DNA of 64,000 bases from Trichobilharzia regenti (Eukaryota > Platyhelminthes > Trematoda > Strigeidida > Schistosomatidae), in NCBI GenBank assembly GCA_944472135.2, contig OX235262.1, positions 170,995,509 through 171,059,508 on the forward strand, given 5' to 3'. Shown piece by piece: positions 9,966-21,954 of this stretch. Under the pieces are notes generated by a model. The model saw only the letters and a program-made list of their open reading frames with translations, did no database searches and was not told the DNA's origin. The position numbers were made by a program, and so were the translations under genes. The number at the start of each line of letters is the position of its first letter. The stretch's first letter is position 1.

Positions 9966-10901
9966 GTTGTTAAAACATAAATTTATTTTGTATCCAAACA
10001 CTGATCCACCTAACTCAGATCACCTAAATATTCTCACTTTTCATTATTAAAGATTTCGAAAGAATAACCAAAAATTTTATAAAAGAAACAGTTTACATGC
10101 AAAAACCTTCTAACTAACTCTAAGTAACTGCGTTCACAACAGAAAAAAGAAAACAGAATAGGGAAAGATTTTCCCCGGGATTTTTTTTTTGCATTTTTCA
10201 TCGTTTTTTTTGTTTTTTGTTATTATTATTATTTATGATGTTTTTTTCCGAAGTATATTTGAATTGAATTTTCAATTGTTATACATGTGTTCTGTCCACT
10301 GTCAATCTGTTCTCAAATTTCCTATTGTCCTCTAGAATGCTTCCGTTTTCAGTATAGTGTAGTGTTAAATATTGTTGTCTATCGCGCTCTCATGAATGAC
10401 TATAACTCACTATAGTCATAATTCACATATCTCGTTTTTTTAGTATTTTCTTAATATATATATATTTATATACATATATATTCACCTTGTTATTATCATT
10501 GTTGAGCTGAGTTAAAACAAGAAAAGTGAGGAAATTGAAAAAAATGAAATAGATACACAACTATGCACCAGTATAATTATAATAATAATAAAACAATTGA
10601 ACATTGAACAAGAGCATGTTAATAATACTTGTTTCATTCAATGTAAAAGGAGTGTTAAAACACAGGTGAACAGTATAAAGAAGTATATGTTATAATAGGG
10701 TGGGAAAAAAAGAAAGAAGTAGTAACAAGTTGAATGGCAGGAGAGAGACTATAAAAATATCATGCTGTGTGTTGTGAGTATGGTAAGACTGGAAGAATAT
10801 GTGAATGAATCCAGTGTTATTCTCTTTACTGAACGAAGGAGATTACAAGAGAAGTGCCTATTTCCGGTCATTCTGTATTATAGGGTCATAAAAATGTGCT
10901 T

Positions 10902-10948
<47 letters not shown>

Positions 10949-12064
10949 ACAAGAAGAAAGAGGCAGGAAAAGCTTTTAAAACTAACGAAAATAGTCCTTC
11001 CTTAATATGGCCATATCATTCTATCAAGAAGACATGTGTGTAAGTAAAATTAGACAGCTAAGGAGAGAGATAGGGTTGTAACATACAGCCTATATGTATT
11101 TATTTTATGCAACCATGTGAACGTGTGTGTCTGTGTGTAGAAGGTCTTGTTGTGTTTCCTGTAATGTGACATATTCAAAACTAGTTAGTATACATGCGAT
11201 AAAAGATGCAAGGCAGAAATGATTAAATTTCTTCCGTTCTTAGAAATTTTTTCCAGTTTATAGCGGTAAACTTAGAAATTTCTACATCTGATATCAGTGA
11301 AGAATGGTGGAAATGTTTATGTGTATGCATATATAAATATATATATTTCAGAAAACCGTGTCGTTGTAATAATAATGAGTTTAGAAAATCTATCCAAATT
11401 ATTCATCTTACCAGAAAGTAACGCTCATGATATGTACACCAGTTGGGTGTTTAGCTTTCTTACTCTGTAAGTTGGTTTTCAAAGATTTTCTTTGTAAGAA
11501 GCAACTACCTTTGGCATTTAGTCGCATGCAGTTGAACAGTTATATCCTAAAGAGCCATTATTAAACTGACTGAATACTCAAAACTTTCATTTGTTCATAA
11601 AAAAGATCATTTATTACTAAGCAGAAATTTCGTAGAGTTTTGTGGAATTCTCTGAACTGTATGATTTAACTGGAGAGTTATTTAGTTGGTATTATGTTCA
11701 CTAGCCACTGGCTTTATACAGGAAGTTACTTGGAGTTCTAGTGAGAAGCAATAACCAGCGAGGTTCACTAAGTCAGTCAGGTAGGCGGAACAGTCACTCA
11801 CCGATGACGTTGGTTGGCAATTGCGCCATTTAAAGAGAGAGAGAGAGAAAGCCACTATTTAACTGAATGACAATCAAACGACAATATAGTTCTCTAAAAC
11901 AATACCAAATCATTATTAACCATAACACATCAAATTTTATGGCACTGAAACATTTTAGGAATCATTGGAAATACTTTGTTCTTGTACTTTTCTTAATATT
12001 TATCACTTACATATTACTAGCAATGCTTTAGATCCATTAACTGGAACCTCCATTCACCGTGCAA
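9966..12064. other. Unassigned AT-rich sequence with microsatellites
   Basis: Two kilobases without a recognised gene or mobile element. Poly-T runs lie near 10184-10250, a (TA)n tract at 10906-10945, and a GA run near 11836-11848. A short stretch near 11730-11780 faintly resembles the SINE-B 5' end. Confidence 0.5.
10906..10945. repeat. (TA)n microsatellite, about 20 units
   Basis: An uninterrupted alternating AT tract, read directly. Confidence 0.95.
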
Positions 12065-12066
12065 AA

Positions 12067-12920
12067 ATTATTATTATTCCCTTGGGTTCCCATTGGAGCA
12101 TGGGGCTTCAACCACACATCTCCACTTTGTTCTATTTCCCACTGCTCTCTTCACCTGGGTCCAGGTTCGACCACAATCTTTCATCTCCTCTTCCAACACG
12201 CCCGATCTCCTCCATGTCACCCTCGCACCAGGACCCACTCGTCTCTTCCTATTCACCTTCCACTCGAGCGATTACCTGCATTACACGCGACCGATCTCGA
12301 TTTTCTCCTACATATTGTTAAGCAACCAACTCTCTCCTTTTGGTTTCTTGTCAGCCAGAGCTTCTTCCTGCTAACTGTTTCTGGCCGGCAGGCTGGTGAT
12401 TTGATCTTCGGCATGGAGCTAGTCAGCGAAGATGGCAGCTGTTGATAAAAGTCTTCAGTGACCTGTTGGAAATACTTTTAGTGACGAGTTCACCATGTTC
12501 CTGACCCATATTGAAGAGCTGACAAGACATTGTTGTTAAACAGAATCCGAATCACGCTGTTTATGCTGGCTGGTTGAGTGCACTGAGGAAGATTTGCAAA
12601 CTGGTTTCAGGTTGACGAAGGAGTATCTTGGCTTTTCGATTCCGGCTGGCTCGCTGGCTGGCTTTCACATCTTTATCCGTCTTGGCTGCCCGTGATTGAA
12701 ACCATGTTTCCTGGCCATAGAAGTGAAGCAGGTAGCTTCTGCCAAATCCCTCCCACCGAAATTGATTGGTGTTGGCTGTTGTTGTTGTTCCTGCTGTTCG
12801 TTGGTTTTCTTCATCACCTCTGTCTACTCCAGGTTTACGTGGAGCCCTGTCTTCGCTGCCTGCCTCTTTTGCCAGTTTGTTGGTTTTCATGTTCAAGTCT
12901 TGGATTTAAAAATGACGTAC
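12067..12920 (-). mobile_element. RTE-like retrotransposon, 3' half
   Basis: It starts with TTATTATTATT and the tail 'CCCTTGGGTTCCCATTGGAG' on the plus strand. The minus strand carries 'WRCVVEAPCSNGNPRE' at the C-terminus and upstream 'DKDVKASQRASRNRKAKILL' and 'EVMKKT'-type sequence. It is 5'-truncated and immediately followed by another copy in the same orientation, so the two lie head-to-tail. Confidence 0.85.
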
Positions 12921-14420
12921 TGTTATTATTTCCTTAGGTTCATATTAAAACATCAGGCTTCAACAGCACACCTCTATTTCAATCTTCTTTCTACAGTCCT
13001 CTTTAGCTGGTTCCACGATAGACCGTAAATTCCCGCTTCCTCTTCACATGATCTTTTCTTTGTCAGCATCGGACATCGGACTCGCAGTTTTTTATTCTAA
13101 TTCCACTCGAATACCTGCCTGGCATACGTTGTAGCTCAACAGTCTCTTCAGAGTGTGTTTAATATATCTCTGTCTTCTTTTTGAACATTTTTAGACAATA
13201 AGGTTCTTCGTTGATTCGTTGCTAATGTTTCTTGTGTTTTATCTTTCCCAGCCATCTGATCTTAGGTATACGGCCAGTGAAGGCAGGAATAGATGAACGT
13301 CTACAGCCTGTTGAAGAAAATGCTTTGGGTGATACGCCAAGCCTCTGAACCCAACAGAAGTACTAACCTGAAATCAGTGTTGAAAATTTGGATGTAATTC
13401 ACTATGCTTAGCTCTGTAGATCTATAAACCGATTTCAGAGTGACAAATGACTTCCTTCCCTTGATCCGATCCTGACTGACGCTGACATTTTTGTCCACGC
13501 TTGATGTAGCTGAAATGGTGTTGGTGAGGTGATATGTGAAATAAGTGACTTTCTTAGAACTTGTTCCATCGACGGTAACTGTAGATTGTTAGTGGTTGGA
13601 TGCCTTTACAATTTCCATCGTCTTTTAGTTTACCCGATGTCCTGTTTTTGATTCCCCTTCTGCCAGCTTGTTGATTTTCACTTACTTATCTTCGACCCCG
13701 TTGGGTATGAGGCAAATCATTTGTGAAATCAACAACTTATAGGAAGGGCGACTTTGCCGGTTCGAAGTATTCACAACTTCTCCTTCTCCACATGATGCTG
13801 TCTTCCAAAATCAAGAATATTATCCGTGTCAGCTGTCTCACAACTGTTTTCACTTCCACTGCTTCGTCAAACCTTCCGTTGTGAATTAATTGACGTGTGG
13901 CACTAAAACGTTTGCAGTACTGCACTCCGTCGTGTTGCAGTAGTTGTTAAATAACTTTACGGTTGACACTGTCAGAGACCTTTTAATAGTCCATGATGTC
14001 GTGGTGGAGATTCGACTACCATTATGCGGTCTGTTCAATGATGTTGTGCAGTGTTGCGATTCAGTCTGCACATGAGCTGTAAGTTCTGAATCAAGCTTGT
14101 TGCAGGGAGGATTTCGCACCTAGAGAATCTTTTATTTTCTCTGCATTGACTTAGCTTTATATTTTGCTTGGAGCGGACAGGAGGAATCCTGTCAAGTCCT
14201 GATTTCCTCAGCCTGGTATTCAGTAATTTTATGGCATTCAAAGCCTCTGTTTTTTTTGAAGATTAGTGTTCATTGTCAGTTCTGTGTCTATTTGATGTTG
14301 GTGATATTTTTTGTCCAGTCTCACGAGATAGTCTGTTCAAGAGTCCTTTGAAATGGTTGGTCCAGAGTCTGCCTTGTTTTTTCTCTTTGGTAATTAGGTT
14401 TCCAACATTAGGGCGAAAAA
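12921..14420 (-). mobile_element. Longest RTE-like copy, including RT fingers and palm remnants
   Basis: The 3' end is at 12921-12970 (tail 'TTATTATTTCCTTAGGTTC'). Going upstream on the minus strand: the C-terminal half, then 'ATRQLIHNGRFDEAVEVKTV' (usual form ATCQVIHNGK...EVQTGVRQG, the RT palm entry), then 'KVSDSVNRK' (usual FEKAFDSVDR, which holds the first catalytic Asp). Next comes 'LQLMCRLNRNTAQHH', then 'AIKLLNTRLRKSGLDRIPP', and at the far end 'LWTNHFKGLLN'. This spans most of the RT plus the region before it. Many stops and deletions, including loss of the YxDD part, make it inactive. Confidence 0.86.
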
Positions 14421-14689
14421 CATAGTGAAATGGAATAATATCAGGATTTAATAAATATAAGAGAAGGATCTGTGCCGTCGAGAAGGATTTCGAGCCATAA
14501 CATCCACTTTCTAAAGTCAGTAGCCCTTGGAATGCTGAGGACCTCAACCAGGCAGTCTACATTTCCTTACCTGGCTCAAACTGTCCGTCAAAGATTTCAC
14601 GGAAAGATTTCGCGTTTTTTCACCACCACCACCACCTCTTTCCCAATCTTATCCTGTGTCAGTTAATATTTCCCGTCGTGGAAGGAGAT
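14421..14689. other. Unassigned sequence between two retroelement remnants
   Basis: Contains a CACCACCACCACC run near 14621. No element recognised. Confidence 0.4.
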
Positions 14690-15560
14690 GGCTCGTCATG
14701 TGTGGCACGTGTCATAGGCATCTTAGTCGATTCACTCTCAGAACCTCACCGACTGACTCTCCTTTCTTACCTAACCCTCGACGCCTAACCTCAACATAAC
14801 TCACATTAATATACCACCTAACACGGGAGATAGAACGCAGACATCTGTGGTCAGCGACAGCTAGCCAGCCTTTTCATGTTTTCCACTTCCATTGGCCATG
14901 TCTCACAGTAACAAACGAGGACATAGTGAACTTCGTGGTACACGCATCATTTTACCAGCAGGTGGATATGACGTCTACGCTAAGGACAGCATAATTAGGC
15001 GAATACCATGGCAGCTTTTTGTATCCGTGCTGAGATTTCGTCGGTGATCAACCGGTTGGGGCAAAAACAGCTTCCTAAATAAGGGAAATGGTCAACACGC
15101 TTAGCTACCAGTTCACTCTTGCCTATCTTCCAGCTTGAAGCCGATGAAGTCCAGCCCTTATGTTTGACTGGAGCAAATCTCATATCAAACATTTGAAATT
15201 TTTCGCTCAAGAAGTCCAGAAGACTCTGCATTTTATCAGCATCTTCATTTATGAAAACTATTTCATCCGCAAATCCTAAGTCAACAAGATTACACCCTGT
15301 TCAATCGCTAAGCAGCTGAAGTTAGTTGTAGTCAACTCCATTAGTATATCTGTGATGAAGTGAAAAACGGAAACGGTCATCACTGGTTTTCATCACTTCA
15401 GATGATGACTCACCGCAAGCCCTCTCCTGACTTCATAAGTTCGAGTGGAGTCCCTTGGTCGATGCAATACACTTTCTCGGCACCCCCTACATGGTCAAAC
15501 GTTGCCACAATACCTCTCAGTTGATAGGTTACAGGAAAAGTGAGTCTCCCTATTTCATAT
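14690..15560 (-). mobile_element. Second non-LTR family: RT fragment
   Basis: The minus strand encodes 'LVDLGFADEIVFINEDADKM' (normally YADDIVLLG, with the second catalytic Asp changed to Glu), then 'QSLLDFLSEKFQMFDMRFAP', 'VDHFPYLGSC' and 'LITDEISARIQKA'. The same order of motifs occurs at 17505-18560. Stops and frameshifts are frequent. It is a decayed copy of a family distinct from the RTE/SR2-type copies. Confidence 0.8.
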
Positions 15561-15954
15561 GAATTCAACTCACCAAAAAACCGGGCACAATGCTAACAGT
15601 AATTGTCTAACGGCAGAATACAAGAGCCAGGCAACAGATCGTTTATCGACAAAATCAATAGGTATTTATAGATTTTTATGTGCATTATTATTAGCGTTAT
15701 TGTTAGCGGAGAAGCAACCTCTTCCGATTAGTTGTTTTCTTTCTCGACGTTATTTTGTTACCTCTTTGTGGCCGTTTCTCCCAAAATCAACCATATATCT
15801 GTGAATCATATTTCCATACTTTGACTCCGCTATGATTGGCTGGGGATTATCTCAGGGTTAAGCTCTGCTATTGTTTTTCTCATGACCCTGAATTGGGACG
15901 TGAACACATGCCTAAAATTTTGACTTGCAGACACCCCTAACCAAAGTTGTTTTA
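15561..15954. other. Unassigned sequence
   Basis: A short open frame here has no recognisable domain. Nothing else was seen. Confidence 0.4.
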
Positions 15955-16070
15955 GTTAATATTACTGTTCTTTCCTTCGATTTCTAGAAGATCATAGGGC
16001 TTCAGCTGCACATCTCCATTGCATTCGGTTTTCCATCAATGTTTTCATCTGACTCCACGTCTGAGCACAT
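15955..16070 (-). mobile_element. RTE-like 3' end, first part (split by insertion)
   Basis: The tail 'CTAGAAGATCATAGGGCTTC' and the next block match other minus-strand RTE 3' ends. The match breaks at 16070 within the equivalent of 'CTCCACGTCTG' and resumes at 16390. Confidence 0.82.
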
Positions 16071-16389
16071 ATTATGTACTCCTCGCCAAATTATTGTTAT
16101 GTACTGGTCGAGAATTTAACAGTCCTGACGCAAGAAAGACGGAAATCAGAAGACCACTAGGTTTGCGATGATACTTCTATTTGCCAAACACAAGGAGAAT
16201 CAAAGTCACACAAGAGTGTGAGAGCAAAATATGAATGTCCGAACAAGTGTGTGAACGAATATTCAAAATGAACAAATCAATAGACAGTCTTAACATGATT
16301 GGCTAATTATAATGGAATATCGATCCATATATACATAGCAAATATACAGACTGTCAAACAAACACACATATTATATGGATATATATCAC
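16071..16389. mobile_element. 319 bp insert in RTE tail, candidate solo LTR
   Basis: This AT-rich block interrupts an RTE tail and is flanked by the 5-mer CACAT at 16066-16070 and 16390-16394, a possible target-site duplication. It has no tRNA-like boxes or coding frame. The size suits a solo LTR, but TG...CA ends are not clear, so the class is unproven. Confidence 0.5.
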
Positions 16390-16730
16390 CACATGCTTTC
16401 ATCTCCTTGTCACATGATCTCTTCCATGTCAGCCTCGCACTGACGAACAGCTAGCCGATTCGCATTCGAATCCCACTTGAGGTACTGTCTTGTGATATCA
16501 CTCGATATTTTTTCTCAGAGTATGGTTATTTCACCTCTATTTCTCCCCGCATATTTGTTGCATAACTGGTTCCTGCTGGGATAGTTGGCTCATTCCCAGG
16601 GACCCCCCTGTTGATGATGTTTTCTAGCCGGCCATCTGATCTTGAGTGTTGACCGAAGACAGATGTTAATGAAAGTTTGTAGTTTGTTCTAATACACCTT
16701 ATCAAATAGTTAGTCCTTCAATTGATTCTG
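16390..16730 (-). mobile_element. RTE-like 3' end, second part
   Basis: It continues the interrupted RTE ('CATGCTTTCATCTCC', then the segments equivalent to the HTLRKP and 'NKLQTF' regions). It ends where similarity to the family stops, near 16730. Confidence 0.8.
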
Positions 16731-17159
16731 TTAGTTTCTCTATAACTTCATAATTCTATGGTTCATCACATTGGTTATATGGTCCTATAATAATTTGTTC
16801 ATTCATTAGATGCTTAGAATATTTTGTTTTGTCATGTATTTCGTTGCATAAAATGTCATAAAATAATCAGAACAACTTAAAGTTTTGTGAACTCACACTG
16901 TTCGCCTTTTTCAAGTAAACTAAAGCAATAACACAACTAGAAGAGCCACTGTGACGAGTACTGAAATCCTTGAAAGTTCTTCAAGGTCACTGATAGTATC
17001 AAATACATCAGTAGAACGAATCAATCAGAGTCTAAATTTTACAGATCATTCATGTGTGAAATCATTTTGATTAATTTTTTGATCACAATATTTCATTTCC
17101 TGACGAAATAATTTTCAGTCCTACATATAATATGTGGATATTGTTGCAAATAAAAAAAT

Positions 17160-17400
17160 ATATATCTGGCGACAAAATCCGACATGCTGTGGACTGGATG
17201 TAGCAAACCAGTCGTTGAGCTCTGTGGTATAGTTAAGCTTGAGTTATGTACAGTCAGAAAATGTCCCGCTGACAGCAATAGGACCATTGTCCTAAAAAAA
17301 ATCTACACTACTATTCAACAATAATTACGTAACATAACTCAAAATTAACTCAGCAATGCTGTTAACCAATCAACCATTCAGACCAAATTGGCCCTCAGTT
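17160..17400. repeat. Dispersed repeat E copy
   Basis: The block 'TACAGTCAGAAAATGTCCCG' and the later 'CAATGCTGTTA' recur in order at 32370-32545. The start ('TGGCGACAAAATCC') also resembles 44325-44365. Class unknown. Confidence 0.45.
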
Positions 17401-17436
17401 ACAAATTAAGTACCTTACAACAGGATTAGCTGACTG

Positions 17437-17445
<9 letters not shown>

Positions 17446-17482
<37 letters not shown>
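17446..17482. repeat. (TA)n microsatellite
   Basis: Alternating AT tract immediately upstream of the second-family RT at 17505. Confidence 0.93.
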
Positions 17483-17485
<3 letters not shown>

Positions 17486-17504
17486 CATATATACACTCTA
17501 CTCG

Positions 17505-18560
17505 AGCTCATGCAGCCAGGTGAGAGCATACGGCGAGTTGTCATCTGAAATAGTGACGACTATTGGTGTCCGTCAAGGATGTCCATTATCCCCTTTTCTA
17601 TTTAACTTCATCATAGATGCACTAATGGACTTAACCCTAACTCACTTCAGCGAATCAGGGACTTACTTGCTACAAGGGAATAATCTTGTTGACTTAGAAT
17701 ATGCAGACGACATAGTCCTACTAGGCGACGACTCTGACAAAATGCAGAGTCTTCTAAACACCTTGAGCAGCAATCTACGAATATTTGGCATGCGATTCGC
17801 TCTCGCCAAATGCAAGATTATGTTACAGGACTGGACTACAGCGACTCCTAGTTTAAAAATAGGAAGTGAAGTTGAATAGCATGTCGATCGCTTCTCTTAT
17901 TTGGGAAGTACCATCAGCCAACGCCAACGGGTTGATCTCCGACGAAATCTCAGCACGAATACAGGGGGCTTGTCTCGCATTTGCCAGTTTACGCCGCCTC
18001 TGGCGTAGACGTGATATCCGAATATCGACCAAAGGGCAAGTGTACTGCTCATCAGTCCGCTCCATCCTCCTTTATGGCTGTGAGTGAAACATGACCATTG
18101 AGAGTGGAAGACATGAAAAGACTGGCTAGCTGTATTTGATCATAGGTGCCTGAGCTCTATCTCCCGTGTGAAGTGGCATAATAAGGTGGAAAATATTGAG
18201 GTTAGGCCTCGGTCGAGTCCTAGGTAGGTGGGAGGGGAAATCAATCGACGAAGTTGTGAAGTTACAAAGACTGAGATGGTTAGGACATGTGTTACTTACG
18301 CATTGCTAGTCATCGCCTTCCTCGACCGACGGACAATGTTAGCAGACATAGGGTCAGGCTGAAAAAGAGCTAGCGGAGGTCAAATTAAAACATGGCACCA
18401 GTCAATCAAATCCACAGCAGTTAGTTTAAGCTAGTCACGTAGGAAGGTGTACACTGACTTCCTAAAGGGAGTCCTCGGGACGGTAAAAACCAATCGTTGG
18501 AAACAATTGGTAATATGGCTCAAAATCGTTCTCAATGGCCGGTGCAAATGCATCCACTCT
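17505..18560 (+). mobile_element. Second non-LTR family: best-preserved RT and C-terminus
   Basis: An open frame from 17520 to 17876 encodes the RT palm: 'TIGVRQGCPLSPFLFNFIID' (motif B-type), then 'LEYADDIVLLGDDSDKM', which keeps the catalytic YADD, and 'GMRFALAKCKI'. A TAG stop follows, then a +1 frame change to 'NGLISDEISARIQGACLAF' and 'SVRSILLYGCE', and beyond it more stops ('RLRWLGHVL' around 18250-18300). The element is truncated on its 5' side, beginning right after a (TA)n tract. It is probably RTE- or CR1-related. The clade was not resolved. Confidence 0.86.
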
Positions 18561-18751
18561 TTGTGACTTATAATTTCCATTGAAACTATATTATTCTTCG
18601 TTATTACTATTCCTTTGTCTCACACCTCTGTTTACTGTCTCTAGTATGCATTTCTTCTCTTGCTTTGTATGCTACATGGAGGGAGTGTGGCGACTTAAAC
18701 TGCCGCACATCGGTGCAAAGTCCTGTGTTGAAAACAGACAGACAGATAAAC

Positions 18752-18808
<57 letters not shown>

Positions 18809-20070
18809 GGAGTTTCATCTTTCCCTTCGTAAAAACTGCATTGCAAGTGTACGTGTTCCTCGGCTTTCACATGCTTTAGGGGATAAGATCTTTTTCAAAT
18901 ATTTTGTCATGTAGGTAAGTAAGTATATATGCATATGCATATGCATACACGAAATGATTTTGTGCTTTCTAAATCTCCTATCCCACAGATGTCTGCTTCA
19001 TACAAACCTGAGGATATATATATATGTATTCATTTTTATTTTGCATGGATAATTTTTAAAGGGTTATTTAACTATTATACTGCGGAGAGATGAATAGTAG
19101 TAAAATGGCTGTCTCTTTGCTTTGCTATTTTTGCTGACTCGACCACCCTTGATACGAAAATGTTGACATTTCTGTTTTTTTTGAGTAAAAATGCATGCAT
19201 GCTCAAAACAAATTGTAATTGTAAGCAACCATGCAAGCAAAATATTAAAAATATTTATTTTGCAGAAAAATATATATATGTCATGATATTTTAATTTTTT
19301 GTTTGTTTGTTTGTTCAGTAAAAGCTTCATAAAATGTTTTTTTCTTTTTTGGTGGTGGTGGTGGTTTTTTGCTTATGACATTTCCGAAATCATTTTGTAC
19401 AACAGAAAGCATAACACGATGAATTGTATGAATTGCTGACTACTTACTAAGCATGAATAAAAATATATGTATATATATATATACCTCTTTTTTGCAGTAG
19501 TGATAAAAAGTGTTTCAAATTCATTTTTGTCAAGTTGACATGCGTGTCGAATAAGATAAGTAGAAATGGAATGTGTGGTATTGCTGTTATCCCCAATCTT
19601 TACAGTTATGTGAGTAGTATTAACAATTTTATTAAAAAACAGTTTAAACACAACTTGATTTTTATGCATTGCCTTGTTTGCATCATTTATTTGAATTTAG
19701 CCCTCCCGGAATGGTGATATGTATATGTATGTACGTATAATAAGTCAACTGTGTCTATATTTTTGATTGCATGTGAAATATGAAGCTGATTGTTTTGTGT
19801 TGCATTTTTTTACCCGGGGGTGTTTGGTTTTCTGACTGGTAGGAAAATTTTAAGGCGTACGTATTTTGAAGTGAAGCAGTTGTAATCTACTGTGATAGAA
19901 CCAGTGGTGCTTTCCATAGAAAAGTAGTCTAGCGTAACAAGTAGCAAAGAAAGTGTCAGAATTGTGTACGTTACGACATATTAGAATTATTACTATCATT
20001 ATTATTATTGTAATGAATGTGGTAATTTCTGTGATTGTTATCAGGGTGTATATTGTAGAGGAATAAACTG
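18561..20070. other. Unassigned AT-rich sequence with simple repeats
   Basis: No gene seen. It holds a long (TA)n tract at 18753-18804, a GTTTGTTTGTTTG run near 19300 and a GGTGGTGGTGGTGG run near 19351. Confidence 0.5.
18753..18804. repeat. (TA)n microsatellite, about 26 units
   Basis: The longest uninterrupted AT dinucleotide tract in the window. Confidence 0.95.
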
Positions 20071-20073
20071 TGT

Positions 20074-20192
20074 GGAAAAATCCCTCTTGAACTACGTAAT
20101 TACAATATTAATACTAATATGGATGTTTCGATCAACTTTCTGAATATTATCGCCTTTTCTCTTAGACCGTATATCGTTGTTCTGACATTAGA
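20074..20192 (+). repeat. Dispersed repeat D, left part (split by RTE)
   Basis: It matches the D order ('GGAAAAATCCCTC', then 'CCGTATATCGTTGTTCTGAC') and stops where an RTE 3' end begins. The right part resumes at 21158. Confidence 0.62.
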
Positions 20193-21155
20193 TGTTGTAT
20201 TATTATTATTATTGTTCCCTTGGGTTCCTAGTGGAATATAGGGCTTCAACTGCACGTCTCCACTTGCTTCTGTCTTCTGCTGTACTTTTCACATGCATCC
20301 ATGTTAGTCCACACTTTTTCAACTCCTATCTCTTCACACGATCTCCTCGATGTCACCCTTGTACTGACGCCCTACTCACCGCTTCCCTTTTGCACTGGTT
20401 CCACTCGAGCAATGACCTGACGCGAGCGCGATGTCACCAAGCGGCCTCCTCCAACCCATCTCCACTTTCTCCTGCATATTTGTTGAGCGATTGATTTGTT
20501 CTTTTTTGTTTGTTCCCACTGTTTCTTGTTGGTGATTCGCTCCAGCGCGGCCATCTGATCTTCAGTATAGAGCCAGCGAAGACAGTTGTTGATAAAGGTC
20601 TGCAATAGTTTGTCCGAAATATCCTTTGTGACCCACCTGCCAGGTTTCTTATCCGTATAGAAGAACTGACTGACTTGACGTTTGTATTGAAAATCCGATC
20701 GAATTTTGTTGTTGATGTTGGCTGAGTGACGAAGATTTCCAGATTGGTTTCAGGTTGATGAATGTGTTTCACGCCTTCCTGATTCTCACTTGATTTGACA
20801 TCCTCGTCCGTTTCGATTTCCTGTAGTTGAGACAATGCTCCCTAGCTAGATAAGTGAATAAAGTAACCTCTTTCAAATCCCTCCCGTTGATTGTAACTGG
20901 CGCTGAACGTTGCTGCTGTTGTTGTTGGTTGGTTGGTTATTTTCATAACCTCCATCTTGTCTATGTTCACCTGGAGTCCTGTCCTTGCCAACTGATTCTT
21001 CGACCAGTTTGTCGGTTTTCGCTTGTAAGTCTTCGATTATGTGTGACATCAAACATAAATCATCCACACTCAAAATCCAGGTCTTCTAGGTTTTTCACGT
21101 CGGTCCAGGATATCCCTGTCTTCTCGTTTCCCACTGTCTGACGCATAATCCAGTC
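20193..21155 (-). mobile_element. RTE-like retrotransposon inserted in repeat D
   Basis: The 3' end carries (ATT)n and 'GTTCCCTTGGGTTCCTAGTG'. Upstream on the minus strand are 'RRKWRWVGG', 'NTNVKSVSSSIRIRN' and the 'DEDVKSSENQEGVKH' region, ending near 'LEDLQAKTDKLVEESVGK' (the helix after the RT core). It is 5'-truncated with multiple stops. Flanking D sequence is continuous in order on both sides, which sets its boundaries. Confidence 0.86.
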
Positions 21156-21345
21156 CACCATAATTAAGACTTGATCCTTATTATTTGTGTATATTCCTGT
21201 TCATTCTCTAATTTTAATGTTTCTCTTTGTGGTTATGTGGTGATATTAATGATGTGTTGTTCCACAATTGTGATTTTGTGTGAATGAGTCAGCTTCATTC
21301 AGATATTGGAGTATCTGAAGGAATTGTTTAGTGTGTGTGATTCTT
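21156..21345 (+). repeat. Dispersed repeat D, right part
   Basis: It continues D order after the RTE: 'GATCCTTATTATTTG', 'CTCTAATTTTAATG', 'AGTCAGCTTCATTCAGA', 'GTGTGATTCTTGCTG'. Confidence 0.65.
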
Positions 21346-21537
21346 GCTGTTAATCAACTTACGAAGGATCTTCAATGTATTAAAATTCAATGTCTTGTGA
21401 AATCACTTTCGGTGCAAGCTTAAGAATATTGAAAGATGAGGAGAAACAGTTGCAAAAAGTTTACTGTTTCAATCTTAAGTAGAGTTCCTTCACATACGAC
21501 AGGGACTACAAATAGCTTCTGAGATAGACTTTTTTAT

Positions 21538-21745
21538 ATTTAAGTGTTGGTTTACATGCATATGATTTGATTGGTTACAGGATTTTGTCATAAGCTGACA
21601 TCAGTTAAGGAACCATTAGGAAACTACCAGGGAGTACCGGACAGCAGTTCCGTTAGCCTAGTTTGGGACTCTACAGCAATACGCAGCCCCGGACACATGG
21701 GTTCGAACCTAGAACCTTCCAGTCACGCTGTTGGTCATTTTTGAA
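21538..21745 (-). mobile_element. SINE-B copy with decayed hammerhead
   Basis: On the minus strand: B box 'GGGTTCGAACC' in reverse at about 21699-21711, then a hammerhead region 'TTGCTGTAGAGTCCCAAACT' (A6 changed to T) and 'GCTGTCCGGTACTCC', then the tail ending 'CCTGTAACCAATCAAATC'. It is truncated at its 5' side just before the A box. Confidence 0.72.
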
Positions 21746-21954
21746 GGTTTTCATAACTTTCTCCCATTCATTCATTGTATGGTGTTAAATTACGCTTGTC
21801 AGTGTGCTTTCTACTAAGATCGTATTCTGAAATAATGAAAAATATTTGCGACTTAAGAGAAGCAGGTTTTTTTTACAATAATTATTCGAAGTTAGTTTCT
21901 TTCATGCAGTAGATGTAATGCATTCACATTCGAAATAAGCTCGACTCAGTTTGT

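Noticed and set aside
10762..11043. 93-codon frame with an IYIYIY core
   Set aside because: Produced by the (TA)n tract at 10906-10945; no other coding signal.
12059..12445. Plus-strand frames of 93-128 codons
   Set aside because: They are antisense shadows of the minus-strand RTE copy at 12067-12920.
18580..18879. Overlapping frames with long YIYIYI runs on both strands
   Set aside because: They are translations of the (TA)n microsatellite at 18753-18804.
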